A stretch of 64,000 bases of DNA, taken from contig PNAG01000016.1 in the NCBI GenBank assembly GCA_003169845.1, positions 1-64,000 on the forward strand, read 5' to 3'. Origin of the DNA: Candidatus Dormiibacterota bacterium. GTDB lineage: Bacteria; Chloroflexota; Dormibacteria; Dormibacterales; Dormibacteraceae. Positions 63,671 through 64,000 of this stretch are shown in pieces (within the stretch, counting starts at the first letter, position 1; each line of letters opens with the position of its first letter). A program made the position numbers and the translations under genes. The notes under the pieces were generated by a model. It made no database searches. It was not told where the DNA came from and saw nothing but the letters and a program-made list of their open reading frames with translations.

Positions 63671-64000
63671 TCGTAAGTATTGCCGGAGGGCCCTGACTCC
63701 TGTTCGACGGTGACCGATTCGATTTGCGCGCCGACCGACGCGAGCTTCCCCGCCATGTCCTCGTAGCCGCGCTCGACATGCCATGAGTTGCGAAGCAGGC
63801 TCTCGCCCTCGGCGCACATCGCCGCGATCACGAGCGCGGCGCCGGAACGGATGTCAGGGATCGTGACGTCGGTGCCGCGTAGCCTGCAAGGGCCGTGGAC
63901 CACGGCGTGCAGCCGTCCCTCGACGGTGATCCCCGCGCCCATCTTGGCCAGCTGAGCCACGTGCTGGAAACGATTCTCGTGCACGTACTCAGAGATCACG
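63667..64000 (-). CDS. murA: UDP-N-acetylglucosamine 1-carboxyvinyltransferase, C-terminal part
   Basis: The gene runs off the right edge; about 110 C-terminal residues are visible. ENRFQHVAQLAKMGAGITVEGRLHAVVHGPCRLRGTDVTIPDIRSGAALVIAAMCAEGES and HVERGYEDMAGKLASVGAQIE match MurA, which starts peptidoglycan synthesis by adding enolpyruvate to UDP-GlcNAc. The catalytic cysteine loop is outside the window. A short Glu/Ser-rich tail ends the protein. Confidence 0.93.
   Translation of the reverse strand, partial: VISEYVHENRFQHVAQLAKMGAGITVEGRLHAVVHGPCRLRGTDVTIPDIRSGAALVIAAMCAEGESLLRNSWHVERGYEDMAGKLASVGAQIESVTVEQESGPSGNTYE

Overview
This is a GC-rich chromosomal segment from a free-living bacterium, almost fully covered by genes. 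A B12-dependent ribonucleotide reductase, several F420-type enzymes, a Flp/Tad pilus locus, an all-chromosomal housekeeping set and many apparently leaderless promoters (a TANNNT box 6-9 nt before the start codon) fit a Chloroflexota/Dormibacterota-like or deep actinobacterial lineage. The exact phylum is inference; no rRNA is present.

Layout. 1-9 kb: end of nrdJ, then small redox/acyl-transfer enzymes (F420-type), and a minus-strand run of a Ni/Co permease (NiCoT), a sphingosine-phosphate-lyase-like PLP enzyme, an FGGY sugar kinase and an MFS transporter, headed by a Nur-like operator. 9-16.6 kb: EcsC-like protein, ATP-dependent DNA ligase, an array of 36-bp hairpin repeats, flotillin/NfeD, a serine hydrolase and hypotheticals. 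16.7-24.3 kb: tRNA-Pro, rdgB-rph-tatC, tatA, a cyclophilin, cobA-hemD fusion, polyprenyl synthase, murI, a response regulator and an unusual tRNA with a UAA anticodon. 24.4-28 kb: 3-hydroxyacyl-CoA dehydrogenase, a zincin, flavin reductase, tRNA-Cys and a 1.8-kb integrase-less island flanked by 45-bp copies of the tRNA-Cys 3' end, carrying an unknown gene plus a HicB/HicA-like pair. 28-36 kb: E2-lipA-lipB-dedA, two tandem small paralogues, malate synthase and an LLM oxidoreductase. 36-47 kb: tRNA-Phe and tRNA-Val, ctpA, envC-like M23 peptidase, ftsX-ftsE, prfB with its programmed frameshift, secA, hpf, a solitary cpaF and comF. 47-54 kb: DUF192, hydrolase, DUF421, then tadC-tadB-tadA-cpaB and the Flp pilin. 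54-64 kb: an envelope-glycan block (methyltransferase-like protein, two GT-C-like membrane proteins, two GT2 enzymes, a WecG-type transferase, a polysaccharide deacetylase, two GT4 enzymes, end of murA).

How it works together. The envelope theme is strong: Tat and SecA export, FtsEX with an M23 amidase activator, MurI and MurA, polyprenyl carrier synthesis and surface-glycan transferases. The lipoate block pairs an E2 subunit with both enzymes that lipoylate it. The most unusual parts are the tRNA-Cys island with its arm-like repeats, the hairpin array at 10968-11169, the class-I tRNA with a UAA anticodon and the pair of small 'VLERT' paralogues.
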